In this document: positions 22,005 to 30,694 of the stretch, in pieces
Position numbering within the stretch: position 1 is the stretch's first letter
How the letters are laid out: each line of letters starts with the position of its first letter
Assembly: GCA_041395105.1 (NCBI GenBank)
Contig: JAWLBB010000003.1
Coordinates: 437,063 to 501,062 of the forward strand
Length of the DNA stretch: 64,000 bases
Direction: 5' to 3'
DNA from: Opitutaceae bacterium
GTDB lineage: Bacteria > Verrucomicrobiota > Verrucomicrobiia > Opitutales > Opitutaceae
Notes under the pieces: model-generated
Told to the model about the DNA's origin: nothing
Database searches by the model: none
The model's input: only the letters and a program-made list of their open reading frames with translations
Made by a program: the position numbers and the translations under genes

Positions 22005-22565
22005 TCAGCGCAGGATCACCAGTTCGACCCGCCGATCCTGCTGCATCTGCTCCTCGCTGCCGCCTTCGGCGGCATCAAGGTCACCCTTGGAAAGGGTTTC
22101 CACGCGAGATGACTCAACTCCAATGCCCTCGAGGAAGGACCGCACACTCGACGCCCGGCGGTCTCCGAGGCCCATATTGTATTCGGTCGTCCCCCGCCAG
22201 TCACAATGGCCTTCGAGGAGAATCCTCGCGGTCGGGCTGCCCGAAAGGTATTCGGCGGCCTGGGAAAGTTTCTGCCTCTCGGAGACCCGGATACTCGATG
22301 AATCGAAGTCAAAATAAACGGACGGAAGCACGCCGCGCTGCTGCTGGCCAAGGCCACCCATGTCATCCGCACCCCGGGACTCCAGACCGCTTTGTCCGGC
22401 AAAGAGATCATTGGTCGAGACGGACTGGGGATTCAGCCCGGAACCTGCCCCCGGCCCCACCATGGTCTGGCTGGGATTGGGACGGGTGGGCTTTTTCTGA
22501 CACCCAGCAAATGCAACGGCGAGCCCAAGTGAAGCGAGGGCGAGAAGTCTGGTCGGATAGATCAT
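22005..22565 (-). CDS. pal: Peptidoglycan-associated lipoprotein (Pal/OmpA-like)
   Basis: An outer-membrane lipoprotein that binds peptidoglycan through an OmpA-like domain. Residues 1-21 are a lipoprotein signal (MIYPTRLLALASLGLAVAFA, lipobox AFAGC). A Pro/Gly/Ser-rich linker of about 60 residues follows, then the OmpA domain from SVYFDFDSSSIRVSERQKL to the end, with the diagnostic EGHCDWRGTTEYNMGLGDRR where the Asp and Arg that bind diaminopimelate are present. The usual GHTD is GHCD here. No tol genes flank it in this window; a good terminator follows, so it is a single-gene unit. Confidence 0.9.
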   Translation of the reverse strand: MIYPTRLLALASLGLAVAFAGCQKKPTRPNPSQTMVGPGAGSGLNPQSVSTNDLFAGQSGLESRGADDMGGLGQQQRGVLPSVYFDFDSSSIRVSERQKLSQAAEYLSGSPTARILLEGHCDWRGTTEYNMGLGDRRASSVRSFLEGIGVESSRVETLSKGDLDAAEGGSEEQMQQDRRVELVILR

Positions 22566-22748
22566 GTACAAAGAATTGTCCGGATTTCAGCTGATTTATT
22601 GTCTAATCGCCTGAGTCGGGCAAGAAATTTAGGTCGGAATGAATATTCCGTGAAAGCAGCAGGATGATCACCCTTCAAACCGGGCACAAGAAAGAAAGGT
22701 GCCTCCAGGCCTTGCGCCGGTTATCGACCCCCATTTCCTTGATTCCCA

Positions 22749-23615
22749 ATGCCGGTGGACCTCGTACAGACCCCTGAAATCCTGCTCGTCGACAATGGTT
22801 CACTTCGCCCTCAGCCGACACTGCACCTGCGCCGGATCGCCCGGAGGCTGTCGTCCCGCATCCCCTACCCGGCGACCGCGACCTCGCTTCTTCATTCGGA
22901 TCGGATCGATCCGGACCGGCTGGAAGGCAAACCCGCCGTTCTCCTCTTTGACGAAATCAGTCGCCGCCTCGAGGCAGGCAAAACGCATTTCATCATCCTG
23001 CCCTGCTTCATCGGCCCGAGTCTCGCCCTGACCGATTACATCCCCGGGCAGCTGAACGAACGGCGAACCCGCCACCCCCGCCTCAGGGTCGTGGTCGCAG
23101 ACAGCCTCGCCCGGACCGGCCCGCGGGAGGACCTCCGCCTCGCCCGGATCGTTAGCCATCGGGTCCGGGATGTGATCACCGGGCATTCGCCGTCGACTGC
23201 GCCAGACGTTATCGTGGTCGACCATGGGAGTCCGGTCCGGGCGGTGGCCGCTTTGCGGGACCGAATCGCCACCGAGGTCGCCGGGCACCTCGCCGGGTCG
23301 GTTCATTCCGTCCATCCGGCCTCAATGGAACGCCGCGAAGACCCCGAGTTCGCCTTCAATGAACCCCTCCTCGAGACCGCCCTGATGGAAACAGGCCGGA
23401 ACGGTCGCCCCGTCATCGTCAGCCTCCTCTTTCTCTCACCCGGCCGCCACGCCGGACCCGATGGCGACATCACCCGGATCTGCAGGGAAGCGCGGGCGGC
23501 CCGTCCCGGCCTCGACATCACGTTGACCCCACCGATCGGAGTCGATCCAGGAATCATCGATATTCTGGCCGACCGGACCGGAGAAGCCCTCGCGGAACTG
23601 ACCGCGCAGACCTGA
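22749..23615 (+). CDS. CbiX-like chelatase family protein with two half-domains
   Basis: A 288-residue protein built of two CbiX/sirohydrochlorin-chelatase-type halves. The N-terminal half starts ILLVDNGSLRPQPTLHLRRI and the C-terminal half VIVVDHGSPVRAVAALRDRI, so they look like an internal duplication. In the C-terminal copy the metal-binding His of DHGS is kept and a second His appears in LSPGRHAGPDGDI; in the N-terminal copy that His is Asn (DNGS). The family inserts cobalt, iron or nickel into sirohydrochlorin. No other tetrapyrrole genes are in the window, so the role is uncertain. No signal peptide. Confidence 0.8.
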   Translation: MPVDLVQTPEILLVDNGSLRPQPTLHLRRIARRLSSRIPYPATATSLLHSDRIDPDRLEGKPAVLLFDEISRRLEAGKTHFIILPCFIGPSLALTDYIPGQLNERRTRHPRLRVVVADSLARTGPREDLRLARIVSHRVRDVITGHSPSTAPDVIVVDHGSPVRAVAALRDRIATEVAGHLAGSVHSVHPASMERREDPEFAFNEPLLETALMETGRNGRPVIVSLLFLSPGRHAGPDGDITRICREARAARPGLDITLTPPIGVDPGIIDILADRTGEALAELTAQT

Positions 23616-23668
23616 GACCTCCGGTCGGACGCCCGGGAAAGTCCGATCCGCCCCGCTGCAGGGGACCA

Positions 23669-25048
23669 TCAGCCGGACCTGCCCGCCAAAGACTTGAGGA
23701 TATCCCTCGAGACTTCGATGCCCTTCTTCATAACCCCGAGATGAAAGCTTTCGTTGGGAGCGTGAAGGGCGTCTTCAGGCAGGAAAAGCCCCAGCATGAG
23801 GGAATCCATTCCGAGGACCCGCTTGATTTCGGCGATGATGGGGACGCTGCCGCCCTCGCGCAGGTAAAGGGGTGGCCGGCCGAAGACCCGTTCGATACTC
23901 CTGCCCGTCGCCTGAAAGGCCCGGGCCAGAACCGGTGACTGGTCTGCGGGCGTATTCACACGCCCGGGCGGAATGACCATGTAGGGGTTGCCCTTGTGGC
24001 CCGGTTTGATCTCGAGTCTGACGTCTGGACTGCAGCGGGCCCGCAGAGCCTCAAAGACGAGCGCCTCGATCCGGTCGGGATCCTGGTTGGGCACCAGCCG
24101 GCAACTGATCTTCACGAACGCGGTCGACGGGATGACCGTCTTGCTTCCTTCACCCTGGTAACCGCCGCCGATTCCATTGAACTCCAGTGTCGGATAAAAG
24201 CGGATACCCTCAAACGGCGACACGCCATTCAGCGTCCGGAATCGCCGGACTCCGGTGAACTTGAGATACTCCTGCTCACTGATGCCGAGCCGTTTCAATT
24301 CCTCCCGCTCCCACTCCTCCGGCTCCACCACATCGTCGTAGAATCCGTCGATCGCCACCCGTCCGTCCGCGTCATGAAGAGAGGCGCACAGATCGGATAG
24401 AGCCTGGATCGGATTGAGGAAGGCGCCTCCGTGCATTCCGGAATGAAAATCGCCGGAAGCCGCGGTCACCGAGACCTCCAGGGTGATGATGCCCCGCAAG
24501 CCCGACGTCACCACCATCTGGTTCTCGTTCGGGCTTCCCGTATCGGAGAGCAGGACAAAGTCACCTTTCAACCGTTCCCGGTGGGCATCAAGGAATCCTC
24601 CAAAACTGGGACTGCCGATCTCCTCTTCGCCCTCGACCAGAAAGGTGATCCGAAGCGGCAGTCCGGGATGATCCGCAAGAAGCGATGCGACCGCCGCGAC
24701 ATGAACCATGAAGGGCCCCTTGTTGTCGGCTGTGCCCCGGCCATACATCCGGCCGTCCCGGACTGTCGGTTCAAAGGGGGGAGTCTTCCAGAGGTCGAGG
24801 GGGTCCGGCGGCTGGACATCGTAATGCCCGTAGATGACGACGTGCGGCCAGGCGGGATCTCCGCCGCGGGTGGCCAGGATGACCGGGTGGAGCGGCGTCT
24901 TCACGATCTCCACCTCGAACCCGATTCCACCCAGCAGACCGGCCACGAAATCGCGGCACTGGGCCATGCCCTCACGGAAGGCGGAATCGGTCGAGACACT
25001 CCGGCAACGGACGTACTCTTTCAGTTTCTCAATCGGATCGAAGGACAT
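23669..25048 (-). CDS. M20-family dipeptidase/carboxypeptidase
   Basis: A 459-residue zinc peptidase of the M20 (ArgE/DapE/CPG2) family, most like the cytosolic dipeptidase branch. Metal and catalytic residues are visible: VVIYGHYDVQPPD (His and catalytic Asp), GRGTADNKGPF (bridging Asp), LVEGEEEIGSPSF (Glu-Glu pair) and LLSDTGSPNENQ (Asp). The dimerisation insert follows ASGDFHSGMHGGAF. The end, PNESFHLGVMKKGIEVS, holds the last His ligand. An in-frame GTG at 25063 is also possible; the ATG at 25048 gives the standard N-terminus. It is third in a minus-strand run with purH and the M48 gene, 44 bases after the latter. Confidence 0.93.
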   Translation of the reverse strand: MSFDPIEKLKEYVRCRSVSTDSAFREGMAQCRDFVAGLLGGIGFEVEIVKTPLHPVILATRGGDPAWPHVVIYGHYDVQPPDPLDLWKTPPFEPTVRDGRMYGRGTADNKGPFMVHVAAVASLLADHPGLPLRITFLVEGEEEIGSPSFGGFLDAHRERLKGDFVLLSDTGSPNENQMVVTSGLRGIITLEVSVTAASGDFHSGMHGGAFLNPIQALSDLCASLHDADGRVAIDGFYDDVVEPEEWEREELKRLGISEQEYLKFTGVRRFRTLNGVSPFEGIRFYPTLEFNGIGGGYQGEGSKTVIPSTAFVKISCRLVPNQDPDRIEALVFEALRARCSPDVRLEIKPGHKGNPYMVIPPGRVNTPADQSPVLARAFQATGRSIERVFGRPPLYLREGGSVPIIAEIKRVLGMDSLMLGLFLPEDALHAPNESFHLGVMKKGIEVSRDILKSLAGRSG

Positions 25049-25091
25049 GGCGCCAACCTGCACGCAGCCCGCGACTGGATCAAGCCTGGCC

Positions 25092-25910
25092 TCAATTTCC
25101 GTCTCCGCCGTCCGGATGATAAACCGCCAATGCCTCGGGCATGATCTTCTTCAATTCCCTGATCCGCGTCTCATCGGCCGGATGGGTCGAAAGAAATTCG
25201 GGTGGCTTGTTCTTGCCTTTCGACGCCGCCGCCATCTTTTCCCAAAAGGTGATGGCCGCCCGGGGGTCGTAGCCGGCGCGGGCCGCGTATTGCAGGCCGA
25301 TGATGTCCGCTTCGGTTTCGTGCTTTCGCGAATAGGGCAGGAGCACGCCGACCGTCGTGCCCAACCCATAGGCGGCCAGGGCGGCCGCCCGTTCACTGTT
25401 CGACTGATCCTTTGTGGCCACCCCCACCCCGACGGCACCCGCCGCCACCAGGATATTCTGCGACATCCGCTCGGAACCGTGGCGCGCCGTGACATGGGCG
25501 ATCTCATGCCCCATCACCGTCGCCAGTTCCGCGTCGGACTCCGCAAGGGCCAGGAGTCCGGTGTAAACCCCCACTTTCCCTCCGGGCAGGGCGAACGCAT
25601 TGATATCCGGACTGTCAAAGACAACGAACTCCCACTGGGCACTGGGAAGATCGTCCCCCACCGCCGTGGCGATCCGCTTTCCGACATTGGTGACTCGCTC
25701 GTTCAGAATCGGGTCATTTGAGACCTTCTCCTCCTTCTTGATCTGCTGGAAGGAGGCCGCCCCCATCTCGGTCTCCTGACCCACCGAGATGAAATTGACC
25801 GTCCGCCGACCCGTTGTCGGGACGGTATAGCACCCCGCCAGAAGGCACCCGATCAGGATGAACACCCCGACGCAAAAGCCTGTCCGAGATACCTGACCCG
25901 AATTCTTCAT
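25092..25910 (-). CDS. M48-family metallopeptidase lipoprotein
   Basis: A 272-residue membrane-anchored zinc endopeptidase, similar in layout to the bacterial LoiP/YcaL and OMA1-related proteases that trim envelope proteins. The start at 25910 gives a lipoprotein signal, SRTGFCVGVFILIGCLLAG with the lipobox LLAGC (Cys about 27). Zinc site HEIAH in ATVMGHEIAHVTARHG, and the third ligand Glu in SRKHETEADIIGLQYAARAG. LPGGKVGVYTGLL and FLSTHPADETRI are also family features. Longer readings start 10-34 codons upstream but lack a membrane signal at the right place. Follows purH by 98 bases. Confidence 0.92.
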   Translation of the reverse strand: MKNSGQVSRTGFCVGVFILIGCLLAGCYTVPTTGRRTVNFISVGQETEMGAASFQQIKKEEKVSNDPILNERVTNVGKRIATAVGDDLPSAQWEFVVFDSPDINAFALPGGKVGVYTGLLALAESDAELATVMGHEIAHVTARHGSERMSQNILVAAGAVGVGVATKDQSNSERAAALAAYGLGTTVGVLLPYSRKHETEADIIGLQYAARAGYDPRAAITFWEKMAAASKGKNKPPEFLSTHPADETRIRELKKIMPEALAVYHPDGGDGN

Positions 25911-26008
25911 CGCGCGTAACTTGGACCCTGATAACCCCCGGAGGTTCAATCGCATTCGCCGAAAGGTCAAGACGGCCTCCATCACCGGTTTGCGTTCGGT
26001 CGCGAAGC

Positions 26009-27568
26009 TCAATGCCGGAAATGCCGGATTCCTGTGAAGACCATGGCCATGCCCCGTTCGTTGGCCGCTGCGATGACTTCGGCGTCGCGGACCGATCCGC
26101 CCGGCTGGATGGCGGCGGTCGCACCGGCCTCAGCTGCCGCAATCAGGCCGTCGGCAAACGGGAAGAGAGCCTCGGAGGCCACCGTCGATCCCTTCAGATC
26201 GAGCCCCGCCTCGCCGGCCTTCCAGACCGCGATCCGGGAACTGTCCACCCGCGACATCTGTCCGGCGCCGATGCCGAGGGTCCGTTCACCGCGTGTGTAG
26301 ACGATGGCGTTGGACTTGACGTGCCGTCCCACTTTCCAGCCGAAAAGCATGCTCGCCCATTCATCTGCAGTCGGCTGCCTCTCGGTCACGACCCTGAATC
26401 CGTCCGACCGGATCGGCATGGCATCACGGTCCTGACAGAGCAGGCCGCCCAGAACGGAACGTACTTCCTGCAGATCGTCCGGCCCGAGGCCCCTCTGCCT
26501 GGTGATCATCAGGCGGAGATTCTTCTTTTTCGCAAAGATGGCGCGAGCCCCATCCGTAAAGTGGGGCGCGATGATGACTTCGCTGAAAATTCCGGAAATC
26601 TCCATCGCCAGCTCTTCTTCCAGAGTCTGGTTGACAATGATGATGCCGCCAAAGGGAGCCTGCCGATCGGTCTCAAACGCCAGCCTCCAGGCTTGGACCA
26701 GGTCCGGCGCACTGGCCAGGCCGCAAGGATTGGTGTGCTTGAGGATGGCCACGGTCGGCTTCTCGAATTCCCCGATCAGATGGACCGCCGAGGTGATATC
26801 GAGGATGTTGTTGTAGCTGAGGGCCTTCCCCTGCAACTGCTCGAACTGCTCGAAGAACGACCCGTAGAGCGCCGCCTTCTGATGAGGATTTTCCCCGTAG
26901 CGCAGATCGGCCGCCTTGGGGTAGCTCAGGCTCAATTCGTCGGGACACCCGGTAAGCAGGGCGCTGTCGGGCCCCTCGGACGCCTCGGCGGAGAGGTAAT
27001 CACTGATCGCCCGGTCGTAGGTGGAGGTCCGCCGAAAAACCTTCAGTGCCAGATCCCGGCGAAGACGCTCAAGACCCGTCTCATCAGCCGCGTCCATCGT
27101 CTTCAGTACCCGATCGTAATCGGCCGGGTCGCAGATAACCGCAACCGAGGAGTGATTCTTGGCTGCGCTCCGCAGCATGCTCGGGCCCCCGATGTCGATA
27201 TTCTCGATCGCCTCCTCAAAGCTCACATCCGGCCGGGCGACCGTTTCCTCAAATGGATAAAGATTGACCACCACCAGATCGATCAGATCGATCCCATGCG
27301 CCTTGGCCTGGGCAAGGTGGTCCGGCTTGTCCCGCCGACAGAGCAACCCTCCATGAACTTTCGGGTGGAGTGTCTTGACCCGTCCTTCCATGATCTCGGG
27401 AAAGCCGGTATGGTCGCCCACCTCGGTAACCGGCAGACCGTTTTCGAGGAGAAGGCGCGCCGTCCCGCCGGTTGAAAGGAGGTGATACCCATGACGCTCA
27501 ACCAGGGCTTTGGCGAAAGCGACCAGGCCGGTTTTGTCCGAAACGGAGAGGAGGGCTAGCTTTTGCAT
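26009..27568 (-). CDS. purH: Bifunctional AICAR transformylase / IMP cyclohydrolase
   Basis: Carries out the last two steps of purine synthesis: formylation of AICAR and ring closure to IMP. 519 residues, normal length. The N-terminal cyclohydrolase domain (1-200) starts LALLSVSDKTGLVAFAKAL with STGGTARLL, VTEVGDHTGFPEIMEGRVK and LHPKVHGGLL. The C-terminal transformylase domain has LRYGENPHQKAALYG, KALSYNNILD, LKHTNPCGLA and, near the end, SEALFPFADGL, carrying the Lys-His catalytic pair in KHTNPCG. The gene is followed by the two peptidase genes and diverges from the methyltransferase gene, 73 bases away. Confidence 0.97.
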   Translation of the reverse strand: MQKLALLSVSDKTGLVAFAKALVERHGYHLLSTGGTARLLLENGLPVTEVGDHTGFPEIMEGRVKTLHPKVHGGLLCRRDKPDHLAQAKAHGIDLIDLVVVNLYPFEETVARPDVSFEEAIENIDIGGPSMLRSAAKNHSSVAVICDPADYDRVLKTMDAADETGLERLRRDLALKVFRRTSTYDRAISDYLSAEASEGPDSALLTGCPDELSLSYPKAADLRYGENPHQKAALYGSFFEQFEQLQGKALSYNNILDITSAVHLIGEFEKPTVAILKHTNPCGLASAPDLVQAWRLAFETDRQAPFGGIIIVNQTLEEELAMEISGIFSEVIIAPHFTDGARAIFAKKKNLRLMITRQRGLGPDDLQEVRSVLGGLLCQDRDAMPIRSDGFRVVTERQPTADEWASMLFGWKVGRHVKSNAIVYTRGERTLGIGAGQMSRVDSSRIAVWKAGEAGLDLKGSTVASEALFPFADGLIAAAEAGATAAIQPGGSVRDAEVIAAANERGMAMVFTGIRHFRH

Positions 27569-27641
27569 CGATTCTCATTCCCATCCTCCCTATCGATGGT
27601 TTCAACCCTAAATCCAACGATCCTCCCCCTCCCGATCCATC

Positions 27642-28403
27642 ATGGCCAAGCCCTCCATCCCTCGCCGCCTCGAAAGCACGCGGAAATCCTGGGAACGCTT
27701 CGCCTCCGAAGACCCCCTCTGGGCCATTCTGACCGACCCGGAAAAACGGAATGGCGGCTGGGACGTCGAGGAATTCTTTCGCTCCGGCGCCGATGCAATC
27801 GACGCCGAGATGCAGCGGCTGAGCCGACGCCTTCCCGATCGACCCACCCATCGGGCGCTCGACTTCGGGTGTGGCGTCGGTCGCCTCACCCGTGGACTGG
27901 CCGGACACTTCCGGGAAGTCGTCGGGGTCGACATTTCCGCCAGAATGATCGAATTGGCGGACTCCCTCAACGACACTCCCGACCGGGTCCGATTCGTCCA
28001 CAATCCGTCGGCCGATCTCACGGTCTTCCCGGACAATCACTTCGACCTCGTTCTCACCCTGATCACCCTGCAGCACATGCCGCCGCGCAACGCCAGGCGT
28101 TACCTCCAGGAATTCGTGCGGGTCACCCGCCCCGGCGGCGCTCTCGTTATCCAGGCCACCGCAAGGCGCATCCGCGAAAGGGTTTTAACTCGGCGCCTGC
28201 GGAGCCGCTTCCTCCGCTCCATCGAGTGGATCAACCGCAAGCTGATGATCGACCAGAGCCCGCGCATGGCCATGAACATGATCCCGGAGCACGTCGTCCG
28301 CCGCACTCTCGAACAGGCGGGTGCCACCCTCCTCGAGGTCGCCCCCGACTCCGACGCCGGGGAGAAGTATCTCAGCCTTCGCTACCTGGCACAGAAGGAT
28401 TGA
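27642..28403 (+). CDS. Class I SAM-dependent methyltransferase
   Basis: A 253-residue methyltransferase. SAM motif I is ALDFGCGVGRLTRGLAGHF (about residues 74-92), followed by the acidic motif II residue in VVGVDISARMIEL and motif III-like VLTLITLQHMPPRN, with the post-motif strand FVRVTRPGGALVIQA. The N-terminal 60 residues (ESTRKSWERFASEDPLWAIL) are a typical helical lid of this group. The substrate is unknown. Divergent from purH and followed by a non-coding stretch that leads into a lower-GC islet. Confidence 0.88.
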   Translation: MAKPSIPRRLESTRKSWERFASEDPLWAILTDPEKRNGGWDVEEFFRSGADAIDAEMQRLSRRLPDRPTHRALDFGCGVGRLTRGLAGHFREVVGVDISARMIELADSLNDTPDRVRFVHNPSADLTVFPDNHFDLVLTLITLQHMPPRNARRYLQEFVRVTRPGGALVIQATARRIRERVLTRRLRSRFLRSIEWINRKLMIDQSPRMAMNMIPEHVVRRTLEQAGATLLEVAPDSDAGEKYLSLRYLAQKD

Positions 28404-28768
28404 CCGCAGATAGTCGCGGGCCGAAAATGCCGGGTCCGATCCCGCGGACCACCTGAATCAGGCAAGAGAATCGGAATCCTGAGCCCGCGAAATGGCGCCC
28501 CCGATGGAGGCATCGGGCCCTCTTCAGCTCTTGATCCGCTCCGAGTAACCTCTCACAATCCGCCATGCCCCAACCATCCGCTGCCCTAAACCCCGAAAGG
28601 AATCGAACCCGTCCCTTTCCCACCCCACAAAGCCCTTGAACCCCCGATCACCGGTCGGCAACAGGAGCTCTCGAGAGGTCGTTTCGCACCAGGAATCGTA
28701 GAGTATCCCAGGATTTCCCGGCAAAAGCACGGTTTCCTGTGACCTTACAATGATCTACCAAAAATGCG
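28404..28768. other. Non-coding stretch before a lower-GC islet
   Basis: About 365 bases with only short, unlikely frames. At 28591-28612 the minus strand reads GGGTTCGATTCC, like the T-arm of a tRNA, but no acceptor, D or anticodon arm can be folded around it. It may be the left edge of the acquired islet that starts near 28730. Confidence 0.5.
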
Positions 28769-29188
28769 ATGAATGAACACTTCGAGGTCCGCATCGCTGT
28801 CGAAAGGGATTTTGACCAAATCCACATGGCTGACCTATCAATCAAACCGGAGATCCTGAGAACAAAAATCGGTAGGAACGAGGTCATCGTTTGCGACGAG
28901 TCGGGACATATTACCGGAGTTCTTCGCTTCCAATGGTTTTGGGACTATCTCCCATTCATCAACTACATATGGGTCGAGGAGGGATTTCGAGATGAGCACC
29001 GAGCAAGCCGAATGATTGAGAAGCTCGAAGCGACAACAGAAGGAAGAAATTACAAGAGAATCATGGCATCTACGCAGTCCAACGAAACTGCACAGAATTT
29101 CTTCAGGAAGGTTGGATTTCAATATGCTGGTGGATTTGCGATGTCGGATCAGCCCTTCGAGTTGATCATGATCAAATACCTGAACTGA
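28769..29188 (+). CDS. GNAT-family N-acetyltransferase
   Basis: A 139-residue GNAT protein: a single acetyltransferase fold with strands at the start (EVRIAVERDFDQIHMAD), the middle (VIVCDESGHITGVLRFQWF) and the end, IMASTQSNETAQNFFRKVGF, where the Asn-x-x-Ala and Phe-x-x-x-Gly-Phe elements fit the C-terminal half. The acetyl-CoA pyrophosphate loop is unusual: WVEEGFRDEHRASRMIEKLE lacks the Gly pair of the standard Q/RxxGxG/A motif. Base composition is clearly more AT-rich than neighbouring genes, and codons ending in A or T are common, which suggests transfer. Substrate unknown. An imperfect inverted repeat follows its stop. Confidence 0.82.
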   Translation: MNEHFEVRIAVERDFDQIHMADLSIKPEILRTKIGRNEVIVCDESGHITGVLRFQWFWDYLPFINYIWVEEGFRDEHRASRMIEKLEATTEGRNYKRIMASTQSNETAQNFFRKVGFQYAGGFAMSDQPFELIMIKYLN

Positions 29189-29192
29189 CGCA

Positions 29193-29252
29193 GAACCAAG
29201 CGCTGCACACCATCGTTCACCTACGGTTCGCTCTCGTGTGGGCTTTTCGTTC
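29193..29252. repeat. Imperfect inverted repeat resembling an integron attC site
   Basis: GAACCAAGCGCTGCACAC (29193-29210) and GTGTGGGCTTTTCGTTC (29236-29252) can pair imperfectly around a 25-base loop. Outermost GAAC/GTTC and innermost CACAC/GTGTG match exactly. Size, position directly after a short GNAT gene and before the next gene, and AAC...GTT ends recall attC sites of gene cassettes; the full attC consensus is not met, so this is a candidate only. Confidence 0.4.
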
Positions 29253-29263
29253 TTCAAATCCCT

Positions 29264-29892
29264 ATGGACAAGAACAGGAACGCATACGATCGCTGTTCGG
29301 ATATGTATGATGTCGACCCGAATACCCACACGGCAGTGGAGGAGTAAGACGTTGAGGAAATGGTCGCCGCCGCGCCTGGCGAGCACATTCTTAACGCGGC
29401 CTGTGGAACCGGAAGGTATTGCCGTTTGTTAAGAGAGGAGGAGCCCACGTTGTTGGCATAGACTTCTCAGAGGGCATGCTGCGCGTTGCGAGAGAGAAAA
29501 TGCCGACCATCCCTTTTTACCATGGGGATCTGACAGGTATTCTGCCTTTCCCGGAAGCCAGCTTCGATAAGGTCAACTGCGCACAAGCGCTAAGACACCT
29601 TCCTGAACTGACAATTCCGCTGACGGAATCCGCCCGCATCTTGAAACCGTCCGGTACGATTACTTTCTCAGTGACGCATCCAGAAATGGACTGTGACAAC
29701 TATGAGATGTCTTGTAGACCTTCTTTCAATCCTGCTGCCGAGTCCGATATCCACCATCACCGATTCTGGTCATACTTCGAGGCGATCGAGCGGGCTGATC
29801 TTCGCCTGTCTGCATTCCGCCAGACGCCCGTTGGAAACAAGATCCGAAAGTATCTGACTTCTGAATCATATCGGAGAGTCAGAGGGCGCTAA
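29264..29892 (+). pseudogene. Decayed SAM-dependent methyltransferase
   Basis: Starting at the ATG at 29264 the frame reads MDKNRNAYDRCSDMYDVDP, then TAVEE and an in-frame TAA, then VEEMVAAAPGEHILNAACGT with SAM motif I (AACGTGRYC). Near 29425-29435 one base is missing and similarity continues in another frame as KRGGAHVVGIDFSEGMLRVA, MPTIPFYHGDLTGILPFPEA, ARILKPSGTITFSVTHPEM to a stop at 29892. One nonsense and one frameshift together make a real pseudogene more likely than error. It is also low-GC like the acetyltransferase before it. Confidence 0.8.
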
Positions 29893-30247
29893 CAGATCGC
29901 GATATTCCAGACCACGAAACGGAAGCCAGTCGAATTGGCAGTTGCACCGGACACTTCGCCGCCCCGGTGAGCCTTCACGCTACCTCGAAAACAGGACTGA
30001 CCAGCTCTCCCCTATGGAAGAATTCGTGGCCAGAAACTCAACTGGGTCATGCAAAGGAGTCCAATGATTCACGATTCAAGATTGGCATGGAAGGCGGGAC
30101 CGGTCTCGTCAGTTCAGAGCCTGATCAGTCTTCATCGTCAGCAAAAGCAAAGAGATCTCATGTGGGAAATCCTGCGGAAATCATGATTAATTGCTGACCC
30201 CACAGCGCAAACTTGAATCCGAATAGGGTAAGCCAAACCCGCCCTGA
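29893..30247. other. Low-GC non-coding tail of the islet
   Basis: About 355 bases without a credible gene. A short hairpin, GCACCGG (29944-29950) against CCGGTG plus AGC (29964-29972), may be a second cassette-boundary-like structure. The rest shows no recognised feature. Confidence 0.5.
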
Positions 30248-30682
30248 TCAGAACCGACGCCTGTGCAGCAGCCGGAGATCCTTCGTCCAGAGGATCTGCC
30301 CCGAACCGAGGGGAGCCCCAAGAACAAGGACCGGTTCTTCGACCAGAAGCCCCCCGGTTTCGAATCTACCTGCGCTCGACTGGCGGGCGTCCCAGAAAGC
30401 GGCGACCGCCCGCTTCACCTCATTCGGTCGGTCACCCAAAGGAACGTATCCTTCGTCCAGATACAATCGTTTCCATTGATTGCTTTCCCCATACCAGAAG
30501 CAGAACCGCACGGGAAGATCGGCCGGAATCCGCACGAGGGAGGCGTAGCGGGCCCGGGAGCCGCCCGCCTGAACGAAAGATCCGATGTGGAGGTGGGCCG
30601 CATCCCATGATACGACCGGGACCAGCCTCGCCCCCCGCCCGAGGGAAATGCACCTGGTCCGATGGAGCTTTACCGCAAGCAT
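30248..30682 (-). CDS. Hypothetical protein downstream of the repeat lipoprotein
   Basis: No family recognised. 144 residues, no signal peptide or membrane segment: MLAVKLHRTRCISLGRGARL, then SWDAAHLHIGSFVQAGGSRA, RIPADLPVRFCFWYGE, WKRLYLDEGYVPLGDRPNEV and a C-terminal PVLVLGAPLGSGQILWTKD. The alternation of hydrophobic strands and polar turns looks like a real folded protein, more than the overlapping frames do. It begins 12 bases after the stop of the large repeat lipoprotein on the same strand, so an operon and a shared role are plausible but unproven. Confidence 0.6.
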   Translation of the reverse strand: MLAVKLHRTRCISLGRGARLVPVVSWDAAHLHIGSFVQAGGSRARYASLVRIPADLPVRFCFWYGESNQWKRLYLDEGYVPLGDRPNEVKRAVAAFWDARQSSAGRFETGGLLVEEPVLVLGAPLGSGQILWTKDLRLLHRRRF

Positions 30683-30694
30683 CGCGTTCTTTCT

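Noticed and set aside
28591..28612. T-arm-like GGGTTCGATTCC on the minus strand, as if a tRNA remnant
   Set aside because: No acceptor stem, D arm or anticodon arm can be folded around it; too short to call a gene or an attachment site.
29967..30197. 76-codon frame in the low-GC islet
   Set aside because: No domain, poor codon use, and it starts inside the hairpin; treated as non-coding.
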